Below the pieces are notes generated by a model. The model worked only from the letters and a program-made list of their open reading frames with translations, was not told the DNA's origin and searched no databases. Shown here one piece after another: positions 56,201-58,935 of a DNA stretch of 58,935 nt (its first letter is position 1; every line of letters begins with the position of its first letter). Made by a program: the position numbers and the translations under genes. The DNA comes from Psychroserpens algicola (GTDB taxonomy: Bacteria; Bacteroidota; Bacteroidia; Flavobacteriales; Flavobacteriaceae): assembly GCF_014526325.1 (NCBI RefSeq), contig NZ_JACNMJ010000010.1, positions 1-58,935 on the forward strand. The letters are read 5' to 3'.

Positions 56201-57985
56201 CAATTTAATGGTGTAAAAGGATTTACACCTGAAGAAAATACAAATTTCATAAATAAAATTTATGATATAATTGATACTCATAAAATTAAGTATTCAGAAA
56301 GTTCCGTTTCTAACGATTATTTCATTCTAGTTCTATCCAGAGTGGATAGAAGAAATCTCAAATCAAAAGTTACTGAACAAGAAAATAACAAGCTTTTAGT
56401 TGAATTCTCACCTAAAGAATTACCAGAAAAAATAAGGAAAAATAGTGAAGATACTATTAGTCAAATTAATGAAGAATTTAAATATACTCCTCTAAAATTA
56501 TGGGCTAATTTTATGCATAGCTCAGGTGAAAATAAATATGAAAAATATGAAACCAATCCACAGCAGGCTCTAATTGAAACTAAACAACTCATTGAAGAAC
56601 TAAAATTAGGCAAAAGGATATTTAGACTAGATAGTGATATTCCATTTTTTGTTTGTTCAAAACTAATAATTGAACATTCTAAAATACTATCAAAGGAAGA
56701 CAAACATTTCTGCGAAAATATTATTCTTTCATCAATATCCAGATTGTTTTCTGATGATTACAACTATCAAATAAGTGATGGAGTTGAAGCTTCTTTACAT
56801 GCTATACCTAGATTAATCCAAGAATTGCCAAATAAAAAAGAAGACTATCTTTCACTTATGCTCATGGCATTATTTGATAAATCACCTATCGGTAACTATA
56901 AAAGAGTATGCGATTATGTGATTGAATCAATCAATCAATCAAAATTATGGGAAGAAAACCCAAAAGAAGCTCAAGCAATATTTTTGGGTTATATAAAACT
57001 TACGCCTATTTATAAAAGCATAGAATCTGAAAAAAGAAAAGAAATAGGGTTTGGAAGAGGTATATCTAAAAGTTCAATACTAGAAGAATTTGATAAAAAA
57101 ACATCGGATTTTGCCTTTACTAAGCTATCATTTAATATTGAGGATATTGACCAATTAGACATACATGATTTAGGAATCGTCTATCAATTAATTCCTTCTA
57201 AAACAAAAGACAGAATTCATCTGGATATAATTAATAAAACACTACCATTGTTAGCTTCTCGTCTCTTGATGGACAGAAGAGAATATGAAAGACAATATGG
57301 AGATAATACTAAAATCTACTCATTACGAAATCAAATTTTCAAGAAACTAACAACTTTTATTTTACTTAGAAAAACAGAAGAAATAGATTTATATCTTAAT
57401 CCTATTATTAATTCTTTTGAGGCCACTGAAGAAGCAGCTTCTTTCATAGGAGAATTTGTGTCAGCAGAAGACAAATTAAACAGATATGAGCAGTTTTGGT
57501 ATGTATGGAATAGTTTTTATCCAAAAATTATATCAATATGCTCAATATCTCGTAATTACTATTTAGAACAAGTAATTATAAACTACTTTTTAGCATGGCG
57601 TTGGTGGAATGATGGAATTGAAGAATGGCATAGTTTAAAAATGGATAGCTTATCGCTCTATGCAAATGCATCTAAAGATATAGGGCATATTCCTTCAGTT
57701 TTATATTCAATTGCAAGAGTATTAGATACAATTGGAAGTCGTTTTAAAACAGAAGGCATTGATTGGGTTTACAATATTGCATCAACCAATAGTTTGCTAA
57801 AACTTGAAGACTTAGAATCTCATACTTTAATTTATTTGGAGCGACTTATGCGAAAATTCGTTTTCAGCAACAAACAAAAAATTAGAGAAGAAATAAGATT
57901 AAAAAACAAAGTTATTCCAATTCTTGACTTTATGATTGAGAGAGGTTCAATACATGGCTATTTACTGAGAGAAAGTATTTTATAA
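53297..57985 (+). CDS. Avs-like STAND NTPase with Mrr-like nuclease domain (predicted phage defence)
   Basis: 1562 residues, predicted cytoplasmic. The N-terminal domain (about 1-155) has a PD-(D/E)xK pattern of the Mrr type: E19 (AFEQ), GIETEP (44-49) and QAK at 60-62 (GFQAKYY). The central NTPase has Walker A GEGGCGKT (213-220) and Walker B IFVIDSAE (275-282). The remaining 1200 residues are helical repeats without obvious motifs, as in Avs sensor domains. Length and layout are closest to Avs4-type proteins, which sense a phage protein and activate nuclease killing. The family call is by pattern, not search. It is the only gene of cassette 9. Confidence 0.7.
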   Translation: MNWNIFRLKYDKREEWAFEQMSYLLFCAELGNRIGLFRFKNQTGIETEPLEKDGEFYGFQAKYYTVPLSGKKSEIISSIRKSKRENPKLNKILFYLNKEFSESTKKGKKKSKYHIDIESEAKKLKLEIIWRVPSHFELQLALPENKYIYEDFFSLEPNEGTLIDEVKSHNDNILQAIQTEIPFGDKKIKIDRSEIVQEIVKASNSKENIIISGEGGCGKTALLKEYYSLQNRVIPICLFKASELNVNHINELFKFDNNYNFTKFIEAYQNEPNKIFVIDSAEKLAEVKNSDVLNTLLQKLNEAGWNIIFTTRYSYLNDLVFHIRENYKLSFIVHDIPLITIDELKSISKTFDFSLPENHKFIERLRNLFYLSDYIEFYPNIDKNGSLQSFVDLLWKKRVQNNLIQIDNLHLERERCIIHIAKKRCESGHFYINADDLPQTAIFQLKQDEILGYDESHNGYFITHDIYEEWTLDKIISRNYINYTDIKSFFVELGDSLPIRRAFRFWLSNKLSENNQKIEAFIKEAFSESSIVQFWKDELLISVLLSDYSETFFKFFENEIKAQEFQILKRILFLLRIACTDISSFESIDIIKPKGKGWEETIAFVFKYKVEFLDANLNLVLPLITDWCNYNKKGETTKHSGLLAFSVIKKTETEQNFYIHDKAEENLLKVVFNAAYEIKSELKETFDKVLENKWLYHNDPYHGLCSKILVKPYLAKEVIKVLPLSVIELCNLFWQKREKKRDDFGYDRDSIENKYGLISKHRSFDYFPASANQTPIYWLLESDFWNTLDFIIRFTNKALENYKKSSYGNGDLLEIKLEVDGKIIEQHINSTLWELYRGISGPSILQCIHMALEKTLLEFANVLEPKVLWPIIFKILTESKSASLTSIICSLTLANPDKFHETSLILFKTIELFRFDLSRCSSEFHIKSTTSIGYGLDRTRDVLYTDERIKSSEYEHRKISLESLCLMYQFNGVKGFTPEENTNFINKIYDIIDTHKIKYSESSVSNDYFILVLSRVDRRNLKSKVTEQENNKLLVEFSPKELPEKIRKNSEDTISQINEEFKYTPLKLWANFMHSSGENKYEKYETNPQQALIETKQLIEELKLGKRIFRLDSDIPFFVCSKLIIEHSKILSKEDKHFCENIILSSISRLFSDDYNYQISDGVEASLHAIPRLIQELPNKKEDYLSLMLMALFDKSPIGNYKRVCDYVIESINQSKLWEENPKEAQAIFLGYIKLTPIYKSIESEKRKEIGFGRGISKSSILEEFDKKTSDFAFTKLSFNIEDIDQLDIHDLGIVYQLIPSKTKDRIHLDIINKTLPLLASRLLMDRREYERQYGDNTKIYSLRNQIFKKLTTFILLRKTEEIDLYLNPIINSFEATEEAASFIGEFVSAEDKLNRYEQFWYVWNSFYPKIISICSISRNYYLEQVIINYFLAWRWWNDGIEEWHSLKMDSLSLYANASKDIGHIPSVLYSIARVLDTIGSRFKTEGIDWVYNIASTNSLLKLEDLESHTLIYLERLMRKFVFSNKQKIREEIRLKNKVIPILDFMIERGSIHGYLLRESIL

Positions 57986-58006
57986 TGCAAAAACAAATAA
58001 TCACCA

Positions 58007-58142
58007 GCTGCCAACAACGTATATAAAAAATAGCGGTTTAATCGCTTAATCAAAACAAAATGAATAAATCAAAGGTCAGTTATAATCCGAAAAGTTAGTG
58101 TATAAAATCCGCTACTTTTCATATACAAGACCGTTAGGCAAC
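58007..58142 (+). repeat. attC-like site 9 (different sequence, same fold)
   Basis: Left core GCTGCCAAC (58007-58015, complementary to the cassette 9 start), right core GTTAGGCAAC (58133-58142, perfect GTTRRRY). The interior is unlike other sites, but GTATATAAAAAATAGCGG (18 bases) pairs with CCGCTACTTTTCATATAC through 15 Watson-Crick pairs, two G-T pairs and one mismatch or wobble. The central GGAAAATCC hairpin is missing. Confidence 0.82.
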
Positions 58143-58169
58143 ATATCGGAAAACCGAAATCCAAATCAA

Positions 58170-58676
58170 ATGCATGAATCAGAGAAAGAAAAATTTGAGG
58201 AACTTTCTAAAAAAATGAGGGAAAGTTTATTAAAAAATAAAGGAAAACAATTTGAACATCCTGAATATAGAGATTTGAATGAAAATTCAAATTCAGAATC
58301 CGAAATCACAGAAACTGAATTCTCTGAAAGAATAAAAAAGGGAATTGAATATATTGCTAAACTCTCGGAAAAACAACGTGAAAGAATATTGGAACTTTTA
58401 AAAGAAGTTCAAAAAATACAGAAATCGGAATTGAGCACGACTGAAAAAACCTCTGAAATAAAGAACTTAATGTGGACTAATCAATCCGTTAGTTCTAAAC
58501 TATTAATTGGCGGGTTTTTAGGAACAATAGCTGGACTTCTGATTTTTGGAACTGGTGGAATTGGAATTGCAGGTTTGGGAAGCGCAATTGGAGTTTGGGG
58601 ATTTTTAGCAGGAACAGCTGGTGGAGTTTTGATTTCGTCATTAATCCAAAACTTTGAAAAAAATAAATCTGAATAA
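58170..58676 (+). CDS. Cassette 10 gene: protein with glycine-rich C-terminal membrane hairpin
   Basis: 168 residues from ATG 58170, 37 bases inside the cassette; the longer frame to 58098 is site sequence. The N-terminal two thirds are a charged helical region (SEKEKFEELSKKMRESLL; KQRERILELLKEVQKIQ), likely coiled coil. Two glycine-rich hydrophobic helices follow (about 107-130 and 132-158). Such an arrangement can be a membrane-targeted effector, but no family was recognised. Confidence 0.65.
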   Translation: MHESEKEKFEELSKKMRESLLKNKGKQFEHPEYRDLNENSNSESEITETEFSERIKKGIEYIAKLSEKQRERILELLKEVQKIQKSELSTTEKTSEIKNLMWTNQSVSSKLLIGGFLGTIAGLLIFGTGGIGIAGLGSAIGVWGFLAGTAGGVLISSLIQNFEKNKSE

Positions 58677-58680
58677 ATAC

Positions 58681-58820
58681 GTTGCCTAACAACGTGTATA
58701 ATTCATTGTTTGGTTCGTGTGTACTCGGAAAATTCCTGCGGAATTTTCCTTAGGTCAGTTTTCTTTTATTAATTTAGTCCTAGCCAACACAACGAAATCA
58801 TACACAACACGTTGTATTTA
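58681..58820 (+). repeat. attC-like site 10
   Basis: Left core GTTGCCTAAC (58681-58690) is a perfect 10-base complement of the cassette 10 start; right core GTTGTATTTA (58811-58820). Arms GTGTAT/ATACAC and TTCATTGT/ACAACGAA; central hairpin GGAAAATTCC/GGAATTTTCC, as in site 4. Confidence 0.86.
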
Positions 58821-58935
58821 ATAACTCCAGACTTTCGGATCTTCCCAGGTTTATTGCTATCAGCAAGAGCTGCATGTTAATATCAAAACTCTAAATGTAT
58901 TACGGAATAAACTGTTGTCTAATTTTGACATTTTC
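58812..58935 (+). mobile_element. Cassette 11, partial
   Basis: The first 124 bp of the next unit. No start codon followed by a long open frame is visible before the edge, so a gene, if any, begins beyond the window or the unit is non-coding. Confidence 0.5.

Larger units (their letters stand above)
46898..58935 (+). mobile_element. Integron-like gene-cassette array (ten complete cassettes, eleventh cut)
   Basis: Units bounded by G/TT junctions: cassette 1 46898-47412; 2 47413-48195; 3 48196-49234; 4 49235-50028; 5 50029-51220; 6 51221-51978; 7 51979-52488; 8 52489-53238; 9 53239-58133; 10 58134-58811; 11 from 58812 past the edge. Every unit ends in an attC-like site and all genes point the same way. 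The first 8-10 bases of each unit, counted from the preceding G, are complementary to the left core of its own 3' site: 10 of 10 bases in units 4, 5 and 10, 9 of 9 in 2, 3 and 9, 9 of 10 in 6 and 8, 8 of 10 in 1 and 7. This shows that the units move as circles cut at G/TT. Confidence 0.88.

Noticed and set aside
48130-58169. Long N-terminal extensions of cassette genes (from 48130, 49933, 51126, 58098)
   Set aside because: The extensions are translated site sequence. Starts just inside the cassette give proper signal peptides or clean N termini.
47286-58820. CRISPR array
   Set aside because: Repeats are about 135 bp, spaced irregularly by 0.5-4.9 kb with genes between them, and no cas gene is present.
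47286-58820. MITEs or REP-type hairpin repeats scattered between genes
   Set aside because: No terminal duplications are seen and the outer bases match across a unit and not across the repeat, which fits cassette boundaries only.

Overview
The window is AT-rich DNA from a member of the Flavobacteriaceae (Bacteroidota), probably a marine genus. The evidence is the TAnnTTTG type of -7 promoter box throughout, weak Shine-Dalgarno sequences, split transketolase genes, lipoproteins with a CxSDD export signal, a zeaxanthin-type carotenoid operon, and infC-rpmI-rplT behind thrS. About the first 45.6 kb is ordinary chromosome. From 45.6 kb to the right edge it is an accessory region built as an integron-like cassette array.

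Core region. Positions 1-317 hold two tandem minus-strand promoters and a boxA-like leader, probably of an rRNA operon lying to the left. Then come thrS, infC (apparently starting at AUA), rpmI and rplT (515-3737); a secreted TolB-propeller/amidohydrolase fusion; an EF-hand protein paired with a membrane class III nucleotide cyclase; small lipoproteins; an AI-2E-type permease; dnaB and accA; and an operon of tgt, an LptF/G permease and a DMT exporter. At 18.4-23.7 kb are split transketolase, a beta-barrel protein, an FKBP lipoprotein, an S4 RNA-binding protein, a phosphoribosyltransferase, shikimate kinase, and tRNA-Lys and tRNA-Leu. At 24.1-29.0 kb a CarH/LitR-like MerR regulator with a B12-binding domain precedes crtI-crtB-crtZ-crtY, with an inverted repeat in the crtI promoter; this looks like cobalamin-linked, possibly light-controlled, zeaxanthin synthesis. 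Next are a TlpA thioredoxin, a repeat lipoprotein, a Crp/Fnr regulator, aconitase, an acyltransferase, a copper-monooxygenase-like protein with a SCO copper chaperone, a MoxR ATPase behind three SurA-like periplasmic folding factors, and an M1 aminopeptidase.

Cassette array. A tyrosine recombinase (45697-46860) is followed 37 bp later by ten complete units and the start of an eleventh, all in one orientation. They are separated by ten sites of about 135 bp. Each site has a left core RYYYAAC-like sequence, a right core GTTRRRY-like sequence, a long imperfect inverted repeat and a central hairpin, so each resembles an integron attC site. The first 8-10 bases of every unit are the reverse complement of the left core at that unit's own 3' end, not of the other half of the adjoining site. 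That is what integration of circular cassettes predicts. The recombinase lacks the insertion that defines IntI integrases and lies upstream of the array in the same direction. Cargo is mostly small secreted, lipoprotein or membrane proteins without recognised function, two near-identical non-coding units, and one 4.9 kb unit carrying a 1562-residue Avs-like STAND NTPase with an Mrr-like nuclease domain (predicted phage defence). The array runs off the right edge.
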